A program made the translations under genes and the position numbers. From contig JAFTGH010000017.1 in assembly GCA_017458005.1 (NCBI GenBank), forward strand, positions 124,001 to 188,000: DNA of 64,000 bases. The letters are read 5' to 3'. Below, one piece after another: positions 11,830 through 19,962 of this stretch; the first letter of the stretch is position 1; every line of letters begins with the position of its first letter. The DNA comes from Prevotella sp. Its GTDB lineage: Bacteria; Bacteroidota; Bacteroidia; Bacteroidales; Bacteroidaceae. The notes under the pieces were generated by a model. That model was not told the DNA's origin. It saw only the letters and a list, made by a program, of their open reading frames with translations, and searched no databases.

Positions 11830-11982
11830 ATGAAAAAGACATATATCAATCCTGAAATGGAAGTTGTGGAGTTGAAGACTAACCAACCTTTGTTGGTCGA
11901 CAGCCTTGGATTTGGTGATCCAACAGACCAAGTAGATAGTCGTGAGTTAGACGAACTGGATTTCTTGTTAGATTTGCAGTAA
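11830..11982 (+). CDS. 50-residue peptide of unknown function
   Basis: A short reading frame with ATG at 11830 behind a clear purine-rich ribosome site (AAGGAGAAAC). It begins MKKTYINPEMEVVELKTNQ and ends with an acidic leucine-rich tail (ELDELDFLLDLQ). Short peptides that start MKKxYxxPxxxVVEL are, as far as I recall, common and unexplained in Prevotella genomes. It has no signal peptide or membrane segment. A strong terminator follows at once, so it is the last gene of a unit that may include the secreted protein gene 78 bases upstream. Confidence 0.65.
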   Translation: MKKTYINPEMEVVELKTNQPLLVDSLGFGDPTDQVDSRELDELDFLLDLQ

Positions 11983-12003
11983 TCTCTATCACCACATATA
12001 ATA

Positions 12004-12036
12004 AAAGCCCCGATACCTTGCAAGTGTCGGGGCTTT
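12004..12036. terminator. Strong terminator after the 50-residue peptide gene
   Basis: AAAGCCCCGA (12004-12013) pairs with TCGGGGCTTT (12027-12036), a 10-bp stem. The flanking A and T bases make it usable in both directions. Confidence 0.8.
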
Positions 12037-12346
12037 ATTGTATGTTACATATTTTTCCTATCCATCCATAGTTCCATAAGCGGGTCAGCAAGGCGATATA
12101 CCTTTTCTATTCTTGTGATAAGGTCATCGTCATACGATCTAAGTTCTTGATTTTGAGGCAAAAATGCGGATTTTGCAGAAATTATCCAAATAAAATTGCC
12201 AAAAAAAAATAATTTTGTTAATATGACTTTCGTCTTCGCTGTTACTTTCAGAGAGTTTGAATGTTACATTCACCCCGTTTGTGGCTTACATTCGGGTCGT
12301 TTGAACGCTTCATTTGGTTTGAGAAATAGACAAAAAAGTCTCGATT

Positions 12347-12494
12347 TTACTCCGATATAGTTAATGACTTACTCCGATATAGTTAATGACTCATTCCGAT
12401 ATGGGTTTAGGGAGTACTCCGATAATCTTAGTAGGGGTATAAAGATTATCGGAACAAGTGATAAAGACTATCGGAACGAGTGATTAACTATATC
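12347..12494. repeat. 22-bp-phased TCCGATA repeat array in two inverted arms
   Basis: The stretch from 12037 to 12529 contains no gene. TCCGATA occurs at 12351, 12373, 12395 and 12418 on the plus strand and, inverted, at 12447 and 12469. Spacing is 22, 22 and 23 bases in the first arm and 22 in the second, i.e. about two DNA turns. The unit includes GTTAATGACT and a CGGARTRAGTCA-like core on the other strand. It sits just past the 3' end of the ATPase gene at 12530-13702. Related motif copies lie at 16653-16719 beside a second ATPase gene. Confidence 0.7.
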
Positions 12495-12529
12495 TTTTGC
12501 TGGGGGACGAGGACATTCGCACTTATGGG

Positions 12530-13702
12530 CTAATAGGTCAGTCCAAAAGCCCAAAGGGGAATAATGTTTCCATTTCCCAATTCGATATCGTCTCTTACTA
12601 TATATCCTTCATCAGCATGGGAAATTTGTTTTTTCCCCTTTTTTTTGCCACCAACCTCAAATGTCTTGCCGTTTATTTCGAAATCGCTGATACGTGAACT
12701 GATCACATCTGTTGTGACACGCATCTGATTATAGAAGAACGTCTCACGGATGTTACCGATATCAGTGGCATTTCCACCGAGTAGGTAGGCAAGGCTGGTA
12801 TTGTCAATATAGACTTTCTCCACCTTTCCTATACCACGGATTCCTCCTGTGTTGTCACGTAGTTGTCCAATCATTCCAGCCTGCTCCATATAGAGAAAGT
12901 AGTCTGGCAGAATGTTACGACTGACTCCAACAACGGTGGCAAGAGAGTCCATTACAGGTTTGAAAGGAACACTTTGAGCAATGACTGTCAGTAATTTTTT
13001 CAGTTTTCGACCAGTAGAGGAGGTCATATTGGCATATTGAGGGATGTCGACTTCCATCGTTTGGTTGATGACCTGACGAAGTTCTATCTCAAAGTTGATG
13101 TCTTGTGAGAAAGGATAATACCCTCTGCGCAAGTAGTTTTGGAAGAAGGGAAGAGGATGGCGCACATCAGGTATCTGGGCTTTTTGTGCCAGAATGTCCT
13201 CCAGCGAATAGAGGGGTACATCCTTATCATGAAACAATTTCAGATATTCCCGGAAGGAAAGTCCTTGCATGTTGAATATAGGGGCTCTACGACTCAAGTC
13301 TGCCACTCCTTTGTAAATATCAAGTACGGAAGAGCCTGTGAATACTATCTTGATGTCAGGATGGGTGTCGTATATCTGTTTTAACTCACGCGACCAATTC
13401 TCGTATTTGTGTATCTCGTCAATAAACAACTGTTCGCCACTCTCCTTGGCGAACTCATCTGCCAGTTCTATGAGCGTGTGATTAGAGAAAAACACATGGT
13501 CTGCCGATACATATAACATCTTTCTGTTGCCCTTGTTTTCCTTGATATATTGCAGTAGCATAGTTGTCTTTCCTACACCACGAGGACCAACCAGCCCAAA
13601 CATTCGGGCATCCCAACTGACTTGGTTATACATATAACGGTAGAAGTTGGAGTGCGTTAGTTCCAACATCCCTTCCATATAAGTTAAAAGTGATATGTCC
13701 AT
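12530..13702 (-). CDS. AAA family ATPase with DUF4143-type C-terminal domain (copy 1)
   Basis: 390 residues. Walker A GPRGVGKTT is at residues 39-47, Walker B LFIDEIH near 92-97, and a sensor-like FTGSS follows. A winged-helix-like middle and a PD-(D/E)xK-like end (FEINGKTFEVGGKKKGKK) complete the AAA_14/DUF4143 layout. These ATPases are abundant and mobile in Bacteroidota and Archaea; no biochemical role is firmly known. The promoter is unusual: two palindromes cover its upstream part (13743-13794). This is the shortest of three such ATPases in the window, with a compact nuclease-like domain. Confidence 0.85.
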   Translation of the reverse strand: MDISLLTYMEGMLELTHSNFYRYMYNQVSWDARMFGLVGPRGVGKTTMLLQYIKENKGNRKMLYVSADHVFFSNHTLIELADEFAKESGEQLFIDEIHKYENWSRELKQIYDTHPDIKIVFTGSSVLDIYKGVADLSRRAPIFNMQGLSFREYLKLFHDKDVPLYSLEDILAQKAQIPDVRHPLPFFQNYLRRGYYPFSQDINFEIELRQVINQTMEVDIPQYANMTSSTGRKLKKLLTVIAQSVPFKPVMDSLATVVGVSRNILPDYFLYMEQAGMIGQLRDNTGGIRGIGKVEKVYIDNTSLAYLLGGNATDIGNIRETFFYNQMRVTTDVISSRISDFEINGKTFEVGGKKKGKKQISHADEGYIVRDDIELGNGNIIPLWAFGLTY

Positions 13703-13729
13703 ACGTTAAAAGTAATTGTTTCTGGGTGC

Positions 13730-13794
13730 AAAGATAATCAAATTGCACTAAAGTAGTGCAAAAAACAACAAGAAATTGCACTATAGCAGTGCAA
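13730..13794 (-). promoter_or_regulatory. ATPase promoter with twin palindromic operators
   Basis: On the minus strand TATCTTTG (13730-13737) is the -7 box and TTTG at 13759-13762 a possible -33 box. Two near-identical palindromes overlap and precede it: TTGCACTAAAGTAGTGCAA (13743-13761, 8-bp arms) and TTGCACTATAGCAGTGCAA (13776-13794, 7-bp arms). Their centres are 33 bp apart, about three helical turns, which suits cooperative binding by a dimeric regulator on one DNA face. Confidence 0.75.
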
Positions 13795-13826
13795 TTTGTG
13801 TCGTATTTGTCAAGTATCAAAGAAAA

Positions 13827-13854
13827 CGGGGTGGCTATTCACATAGCCGCCCCG
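13827..13854. terminator. Terminator after the LruC lipoprotein gene
   Basis: CGGGGTGGCTAT (13827-13838), loop TCAC, ATAGCCGCCCCG (13843-13854): a stem of 12 pairs with one non-Watson-Crick position. It lies between the 3' end of the LruC gene and the ATPase promoter, upstream of the latter. Confidence 0.8.
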
Positions 13855-13895
13855 ACTTTCTACTATAAAGTATATTAAGTATTTGATGTGTTCAA

Positions 13896-16418
13896 TTACT
13901 GATTCCTCATGGTCTTGCCACTGACAGGATAGTTGAACCAACTCTTCATGATATCGGTACGCTGTGCATCCTCTGTGGCTGCCCATGCACCGAAACTATT
14001 CTCCTTGTAATCAACAGTGGTAGCACCAGAAGCGATAGAGATGGTTTCAGCATCCTCGGTACCAGCATAAGCCACTGTAACGCGGGTTGTCTCTGTAGGC
14101 CATGCCCAGTCGTTAGGAATCATGACAGCATACGGCCATTTCTTCTCGTCCTGATATGCGATGACAGCCTCAGACTGGAAACCTGTTCCCTTGTTTACCC
14201 AAATCCAAATATCCAGTTTTGAGAAGTCAAGAGTGGTGTTGCCGTCAGAATCGGTATCCTTGATGGCTGTAGGTGTTGCTATTGTGCAAGTCACAGGCTC
14301 AGCAGTGATAGCCTTGCCATTACCTGTGTTGATCATAGGCTGTGTAGCACCTGAAGCACTGTTGTACTTGCCAAATGCATCGTGAACTTCCTTGCCATCG
14401 AAGAGAGCAACAGCGCCGTCTACTGGTTTTCCATCAACATCTCTCTGACCAATGAAAGCATGAATCTTGAAGGTAGCACCAGAAGCCACGAGTTTCACGT
14501 CGAGTTGGTCGTAGTCAATAGCGGTAATCTTGCTACCATTTCTGACTACATGAGGAGTGATCTTCAGCACGACATCGTTCAAATCATAGTCGCCAGCATA
14601 GATCTGGTCCTCGAAAGCGAAGGTGTAAACAGCAGGTTCACCAATAATCTGACCACCGCCACCGCCAGGGTTATTACCCATACCTGTGCAGTCGCCTTCT
14701 GGGATAACAATAGCAGAACTAGCCTCAGAAGTGTAGTTATATTCAGATCCTCTAACGACACTAAGAATTGTATATCCATTATCTAAAGTGATTTTGTTAC
14801 CCTCTTTGTCGTAAGTTTCACTATTGTCCCAATCCAAGTAGATTGTCCCCTTGCCTTCTACTTTTCTAGCAATCCAAGTCCATCTTTCATTCTGGTATTT
14901 GTCGGACTTGTTCTGATTTATGTACATTTCGCCTGCAAAGTAGATTTTCTCTGTCTTGATGATGGCTAAATCTGTAGACGTATCAGAACCAAAGAAAGAG
15001 GTAGCATTAACATAAAGAGAGCCTGCATTAATCTTACTATTATTATACAGATATTGATTATCTTGATTGAATTCGGCACGTCCGTCAACATCCAAGCGGC
15101 TGTTGTCAAGCAGAGTCAGGGTTCCAATACCTGCATTCTCAGTGAAGTGCATGTAGCAACCATTAATAATAGTAGAGTTATATGCATCTGCAGCCTGCAT
15201 ATTAGTGCGAGCAGTGATGTGTCCAAAGTTCGTAAACTTACCACCACTTGTATTGCGGAGCACGTCAACGATTATAGTTCCGTTATTATAAAAATTAGAA
15301 CCATTAACATTAAGTTCTCCATCAAATTCAATAGTTCCTGCATTATAGCATGGCATACCATTATTTACCTTGAACGAACCACCAGATTCTCCTGCTGAAA
15401 CAGTACCACCAGATTCTACAATAATACGCGTAGTATTACTACCATTTACTTCACCTTCAAGTACGATTTCGCCACCATCAGCAACAACTAATGTTACACC
15501 ATTAAGTGTCCCATTATTATAAAGGTGCAGGGTTCCTTTTACTACAATAACCACATCGTTTACTACACCAGCAGTACCGTTAGCATGCAAATATGTAGTA
15601 ATTTCTGTTCCTGTGTCAACCAAGAAGTGTTTACCATCTCCGTTACCAATGAATGCACCATTAAGACCTTTGCTCCAAGTCCCATCTGTGATAGTATGAT
15701 TACCATTACTGGTGTAGTCAGTTATAATTTCATTGGTCAAAGCAACATAATTACTTAAGTCTGACAAAGAGACAGTATTTACAGTAATTCCATCAATACC
15801 ACTAGTATATGCAAAGGTGTTGTATCCTGGATTTATGTAATTGCCATACTGATCCTTTACCTGTAATAAAGCCTTTATTTCATCAGTAGAAGGATTCAGA
15901 TAATTATTAAGCGTCTTCACATATTGAGGATAAACACTGGCATCCTCAGCGGCACGTCTTGAAGCAGAAGCAGTTGCACCACCAATATTAGCAACAATCT
16001 GTCCGTTCTCCACATTCACAGTATTTACAACACTACGATTCTTGCTGTCGTAAGTTGCAACATATACAGTTTTTGTAGCAGTAGGAAGAGTGAAAGAAAC
16101 ATTAAGAGATTTGCCCTCTTTCACTTTATCCATAGTATAGAATTTAGCATTGCTATTGTACAGAGGATTTACGTCATAAATAGCAACAGTGTACTCTTGG
16201 TCTAAGCCCAAGTTAACAGTAACATCAGTACTTACCTGAGTAGCCATTTCCCAAGTCTGTCCATCGGGAATTGTCAAACCGAGTTGCAACTCGGCATTCT
16301 CCTTACCTGCGGCCTCTCGCTCAACAGGATCTACGCCCTCAACGTCCTTGACACAACTGCTGAAGCCAGCAATCAGAGCCAATGCGGCGAAGCCTTTCAT
16401 CAAATACTTTTTGTTCAT
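13896..16418 (-). CDS. LruC domain-containing surface lipoprotein
   Basis: 840 residues. The N-terminus is a lipoprotein signal (hydrophobic stretch, then FSSC with the lipid-bearing cysteine near residue 22). A long middle part is rich in Asn, Gly and short beta repeats (for example GTLHLYNNGTLNGVTLVV), suggesting a right-handed parallel beta-helix between residues about 270 and 510. The end carries the LruC/DUF4842 domain: FAFEDQIYAGDYDLNDVVL, with the acidic calcium-type motif, then WIWVN and YAVMIPNDWAWP. LruC proteins are outer-membrane or surface lipoproteins of Bacteroidota and Leptospira; the ligand is unknown. It is a single-gene unit with its own promoter and terminator. Confidence 0.88.
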   Translation of the reverse strand: MNKKYLMKGFAALALIAGFSSCVKDVEGVDPVEREAAGKENAELQLGLTIPDGQTWEMATQVSTDVTVNLGLDQEYTVAIYDVNPLYNSNAKFYTMDKVKEGKSLNVSFTLPTATKTVYVATYDSKNRSVVNTVNVENGQIVANIGGATASASRRAAEDASVYPQYVKTLNNYLNPSTDEIKALLQVKDQYGNYINPGYNTFAYTSGIDGITVNTVSLSDLSNYVALTNEIITDYTSNGNHTITDGTWSKGLNGAFIGNGDGKHFLVDTGTEITTYLHANGTAGVVNDVVIVVKGTLHLYNNGTLNGVTLVVADGGEIVLEGEVNGSNTTRIIVESGGTVSAGESGGSFKVNNGMPCYNAGTIEFDGELNVNGSNFYNNGTIIVDVLRNTSGGKFTNFGHITARTNMQAADAYNSTIINGCYMHFTENAGIGTLTLLDNSRLDVDGRAEFNQDNQYLYNNSKINAGSLYVNATSFFGSDTSTDLAIIKTEKIYFAGEMYINQNKSDKYQNERWTWIARKVEGKGTIYLDWDNSETYDKEGNKITLDNGYTILSVVRGSEYNYTSEASSAIVIPEGDCTGMGNNPGGGGGQIIGEPAVYTFAFEDQIYAGDYDLNDVVLKITPHVVRNGSKITAIDYDQLDVKLVASGATFKIHAFIGQRDVDGKPVDGAVALFDGKEVHDAFGKYNSASGATQPMINTGNGKAITAEPVTCTIATPTAIKDTDSDGNTTLDFSKLDIWIWVNKGTGFQSEAVIAYQDEKKWPYAVMIPNDWAWPTETTRVTVAYAGTEDAETISIASGATTVDYKENSFGAWAATEDAQRTDIMKSWFNYPVSGKTMRNQ

Positions 16419-16526
16419 AATGTAATTAGATATTAATATTAAACATGTTTATTATCTTCTTTCCTATCCGCTTATTTTTAAAGTAATGTCCCCGCGAACA
16501 TTATTATATAAAAAGTTAATAGTCGC

Positions 16527-16558
16527 TGCAAAGGTAGAAATTTATTTTGGTAAATACA
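16527..16558 (-). promoter_or_regulatory. Promoter of the LruC lipoprotein gene
   Basis: On the minus strand TTTG (16555-16558) and TACCTTTG (16527-16534) are 20 bases apart, close to the Bacteroidota consensus. The leader to the ATG is about 105 bases, long enough for regulatory RNA structure. Confidence 0.65.
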
Positions 16559-16652
16559 AAATTTTGTCGATAAACTTATAACTTTTAACATTTAATCTGA
16601 CTATGGTGCAGCAAAAATTATTGTAGATATAGGGGTAAAAATAGAATAAGTA

Positions 16653-16719
16653 GACAAATGTGCCACTCAAAAAACGGAATAAGTCATAAAAAATAACGCT
16701 AAATAGACGGAATAAGTCA
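16653..16719. repeat. CGGAATAAGTCA direct repeats upstream of ATPase copy 2
   Basis: CGGAATAAGTCA occurs at 16675-16686 and 16708-16719, 33 bases apart, with a weaker copy (AGAATAAGTAGACA) at 16653. The reverse complement, TGACTTATTCCG, matches the core of the array at 12347-12494 (TGACTTACTCCG and TGACTCATTCCG). Confidence 0.6.
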
Positions 16720-16727
16720 CTGTTTCC

Positions 16728-16758
16728 TTGGTTGAATGAAGGAAATATTGTAATTTTG
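16728..16758 (+). promoter_or_regulatory. Promoter of ATPase copy 2
   Basis: TAATTTTG at 16751-16758 is the -7 box; TTG at 16728-16730 is at about -33. The direct repeats at 16675-16719 lie just upstream, where an activator or repressor could act. Confidence 0.55.
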
Positions 16759-16781
16759 TACCAGATTTAAATAATATTGTT

Positions 16782-18149
16782 ATGCTTGAACGTAAATTCA
16801 CTTCATTTCTTGAATACTTCCTTATGGAAGAACCGAATAAGATTCTGCTTGTCAATGGCGCAAGGCAAATAGGTAAGTCTTATCTTATCCGTTATGTCGG
16901 GCAGAAACTATTTCGGCATTTTGTTGAAATTAATCTCAAGGAGGATTTAGAAGGCGATCAAGTGTTTGCCGATGCCCATACAACCAACGACTTTTATATG
17001 CGGTTGAGCAATTTCTATTCCATTCCCTTAGGTGATAAGACAGATACGTTGGTGTTCTTGGACGAGATTCAAAGTTATCCTCACCTAATGACAATGCTGA
17101 AATTCCTCAATCAAGAATCGCGATACCGATTTATCGCAAGTGGTTCCCAATTGGGAGTCGCTTTATCCGAAACACCATCTGTGCCACTTGGAAGTGTGAC
17201 TATCGAGCAGATGTACCCTCTTGACTTTGAGGAATTCCTTTGGGCTACAGGCGTGGGTAAGGAATGGATAGAGAATATACGGGAAAGTTTCATTCACGAG
17301 AAAGCCTTAGACGAGAGTACACACAATATCCTGTTGAAACGGTTTCAATATTATCTACTTGTTGGGGGACTGCCCGAAGCAATAAATAATTATCTTGCCG
17401 ATAGGAATATGGTTCGTGTCAGGCAAACACATAGGGATATACACGATCTCTATCGCATTGATGCCTCGCAATATGACGGGGAGCATAAATTGAAGATTCG
17501 CAAGATATATGACCTTATTCCGAGTAATTTGGAAAACAAGAAAAAGCGCATCGTATATAAGAATATTGAAGGAAAGAGAGGTAAGACCTTCTCCGATTAT
17601 GCCGACGAATTTGAATATCTGACCAACTCAGGTGTTGCCTTAGAGGTGTCTGCCATTAGTAATCCCCGTTTTCCTCTTGCAGAGTCAGAACAAAAGAAAT
17701 TGTTGAAGTTATATCTTAATGATGTGGGGCTGCTGACTAATCTTCTTTATGGATTAAACGTGAATGCAGTTTTACAAGACATCAAGAGTATTAACCTTGG
17801 TACTGTGTATGAGTCTGTCGTTGCTCAGGAACTTACAGCGCATGGTTTCAAACTGCATTATTACGATAATAAGAAAAAGGGTGAGGTGGACTTCTTGATA
17901 GATGACTATGAGCGTTTGACAGTGCTTCCCTTGGAGATAAAATCAGGAAAAGACTATACTGAGCATAGTGCCCTTACTAATTTTCTGGATATACCTGACT
18001 ATGGAATCAGCCGTGCGATCGTTTTCTCTAATGAAAGAGACATTTTCAAGAAAAAAGGGGTAGCCTACCTTCCTATCTATTATTGTATGTTCTTTCATCA
18101 TGAGCATCATGACGAACCTGTGATACTGCCAGAATTGGAGTCTGTCTAA
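16782..18149 (+). CDS. AAA family ATPase with DUF4143 nuclease-like domain (copy 2)
   Basis: 455 residues. Walker A GARQIGKS is at residues 26-33 and Walker B VFLDEIQ near 91-97; IASGSQLG is the sensor region. The DUF4143 domain ends with a PD-(D/E)xK-like signature, KKGEVDFLID then LPLEIKSGKDY, so the protein may cut or bind nucleic acid. It belongs to the same broad family as the proteins at 12530 and 34583 but is clearly divergent from both. It is the last gene before the attachment site at 18166, so in the uninvaded chromosome it would stand beside the tRNA-Met gene. Confidence 0.86.
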   Translation: MLERKFTSFLEYFLMEEPNKILLVNGARQIGKSYLIRYVGQKLFRHFVEINLKEDLEGDQVFADAHTTNDFYMRLSNFYSIPLGDKTDTLVFLDEIQSYPHLMTMLKFLNQESRYRFIASGSQLGVALSETPSVPLGSVTIEQMYPLDFEEFLWATGVGKEWIENIRESFIHEKALDESTHNILLKRFQYYLLVGGLPEAINNYLADRNMVRVRQTHRDIHDLYRIDASQYDGEHKLKIRKIYDLIPSNLENKKKRIVYKNIEGKRGKTFSDYADEFEYLTNSGVALEVSAISNPRFPLAESEQKKLLKLYLNDVGLLTNLLYGLNVNAVLQDIKSINLGTVYESVVAQELTAHGFKLHYYDNKKKGEVDFLIDDYERLTVLPLEIKSGKDYTEHSALTNFLDIPDYGISRAIVFSNERDIFKKKGVAYLPIYYCMFFHHEHHDEPVILPELESV

Positions 18150-18165
18150 ATAGTTGTTCCCTTTT

Positions 18166-18209
18166 GTGGACCAGATAGGGCTTGAACCTATGACCTCCAG
18201 ATTATGAGT
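18166..18209 (-). repeat. Attachment site 1 (tRNA-Met 3' segment, variant T-stem)
   Basis: A 44-bp copy of the 3' part of the tRNA-Met gene at 53484-53557, covering acceptor, T-arm and anticodon region. It differs only in the T-stem, where two G-C pairs are replaced by A-T pairs on both strands of the stem, so pairing is kept. It is too short to be a working tRNA. It marks the left end of element 1. Confidence 0.85.
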
Positions 18210-18276
18210 CATATTTACGAATTTTGCATGAAATGACATGTTATTGCAAAACACTGTAAATAAATGGGTTATTTCT

Positions 18277-18343
18277 TTTGGTGTTTGCAGAAAATTGTGT
18301 AATTTTGCAGCAGTTTCCGTTCACGAATTTCACACGAATTTCA
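18277..18343 (+). promoter_or_regulatory. Integrase promoter followed by arm-type integrase sites
   Basis: TTTG (18277-18280), 19 bases, TAATTTTG (18300-18307) is a perfect Bacteroidota promoter. Two adjacent copies of CACGAATTTCA (18322-18332 and 18333-18343) lie just after the start of transcription, flanked by TTCCGT and ACGGAA. The same pair recurs at the other end of the element, so these are probably arm-type binding sites. Integrase bound here could also block its own transcription. Confidence 0.75.
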
Positions 18344-18383
18344 CGGAACGTGTCTCAAAACCCTTATAATTAGGAGGTTTATT

Positions 18384-19883
18384 ATGGAAAAAGGAAAGTT
18401 GAATTTCACTAAAGAAGAAAAATTAGGCACAAGAAAATATAGCAGCCGTGGCATCTCAAGTCTTGCCAAGTTCACTTCTACTAATGGATCTGTATATGGA
18501 ACACTGGCACTTGATACACGACGGGGTTCTGATGATGACATGCAGGAACTGCCCGTAGCTGTCAGAGTGGCCTATAACGGAAAGTCTGTCTATCTGCGCA
18601 TCGGAAAGAAATACACGATGGAAGAGTGGCTTGAACTCTGTGAGTGTGAGAAGCAGGGACGGAATAAGAAAAGTGCCGAGCGTAAAGAACTGAAAGCCTT
18701 GATGCAGAAAGTGGAGAGTCAAGTCAATCAACTTATTGCTGAGGGTAGTTTCTCGTTGCGCCGTATTCAAGAGATCCACCAGGGGAAACCAGACAATGAT
18801 AGTACCATTTATTCTATATGGGATTCTATTATCGCTTCCAAACAGGAAAGTGAAAAGGCTGGTACGGCCAGATGTAACAAGGATGTACGTAGGCGCTTTG
18901 AAAGGGATATGGGCTCCAAAGTGGAATTTGCCGACATCAACAAATCATTTATCGACAGATGGGTAAAGAAGATGAAGGAAAACGGGTTAAGTTTGACGAC
19001 TATTGGCATCACCCTTCGCACGTTTAGAGCCATTGTAAATGCATGCATAGATCGTAAACTCATAAAAGGCAACACGAAGGATATGTTTAAAGATACGGGG
19101 TATAACAAATCGTGCAGTAGAAAGTACGAGTTCTTGGATGTGCCCACTATGCGAGTACTGTATGGGTTTTGGGAAAGGGGCGAAGCAAAAGACGAGAAAG
19201 GAAAGGAGCTATTCTTTCCCAAAGAGAAGAATGCTATTTTCCGTGATTTGGGTTTATTCCTGTTTATGTATTTGGGGGATGGGCAGAATCTGGCCGATAC
19301 GTTACGTCTGACCTATGATGAATGGTATTTTGCCACACACGGTAAGCAACTGAGGTTCCTACGTCATAAGACGCAAGACAGGAACGAGAGTGCAAGCGAA
19401 GTCATATTTCCAGTTACTGCCGAACTGAAAAAGATTATTGACAGATATGGCAACAAGCCGGAACCGGGTGCAAGAGTGTTTCCAATCATGGATAAGATGA
19501 TAACAGCGGATAAAGAAGTCTGGGTTATCCAACGCTATAACCGCTACATCCGTGAACACATGGCTAAAGTTTCAGAAATCATAGGATTGGAGCAAAGTCC
19601 GACCTCAACGTGGGCACGACACAGTTTTGCCACAAACCTGAATAATTCGGGCAAGGTACCTTATAAATATATAAGTGATAGTATGGGACATAGTGGCAGT
19701 GGGGATGTTACTTCAAACTACATTGGAGCATACCCTCTGGATAAGATGCTGGAGTACAACGCTTATCTGCTGGATGAAAATGGAGGAAAGAAAGGTAATG
19801 ATGACCTGTTGGAACGACTTAAAGGTTTGAGCGAAGAAGATCGAAAAAAGCTTTTAGAGGCTTTATCCAAGTCAATGAAGTGA
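18384..19883 (+). CDS. Tyrosine recombinase / integrase of element 1
   Basis: 499 residues. A Bacteroidota-type integrase with an N-terminal arm-binding domain, a SAM-like core-binding domain (residues about 125-225) and a catalytic domain. TWARHSFAT near residues 407-415 holds the second catalytic arginine, SMGHS follows, and the nucleophile tyrosine is in SNYIGAYP near residue 445. The usual first arginine box is atypical (LGDGQNLADTLRL), as is known for IntDOT-type enzymes. A strong ribosome site (AGGAGG) precedes ATG 18384. It sits 175 bases inside attachment site 1, the usual position, and should insert and excise element 1 at tRNA-Met. Confidence 0.93.
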   Translation: MEKGKLNFTKEEKLGTRKYSSRGISSLAKFTSTNGSVYGTLALDTRRGSDDDMQELPVAVRVAYNGKSVYLRIGKKYTMEEWLELCECEKQGRNKKSAERKELKALMQKVESQVNQLIAEGSFSLRRIQEIHQGKPDNDSTIYSIWDSIIASKQESEKAGTARCNKDVRRRFERDMGSKVEFADINKSFIDRWVKKMKENGLSLTTIGITLRTFRAIVNACIDRKLIKGNTKDMFKDTGYNKSCSRKYEFLDVPTMRVLYGFWERGEAKDEKGKELFFPKEKNAIFRDLGLFLFMYLGDGQNLADTLRLTYDEWYFATHGKQLRFLRHKTQDRNESASEVIFPVTAELKKIIDRYGNKPEPGARVFPIMDKMITADKEVWVIQRYNRYIREHMAKVSEIIGLEQSPTSTWARHSFATNLNNSGKVPYKYISDSMGHSGSGDVTSNYIGAYPLDKMLEYNAYLLDENGGKKGNDDLLERLKGLSEEDRKKLLEALSKSMK

Positions 19884-19962
19884 TATTGCCAATGTAAAAA
19901 TGTTGTGTTTGATGACTTGTTTTAATAGAAAAGCAGTAATTTTGCACTAAAATAAGATAGAC

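Noticed and set aside
12347..12494. CRISPR array
   Set aside because: The period is 22 bp with no unique spacers, and the second arm is inverted. No cas genes are near.
18166..18209. A tRNA gene at 18166 and another at 32245
   Set aside because: Only the 3' 44 bases of the tRNA are present; the D-arm and 5' acceptor strand are missing. They are attachment sites.
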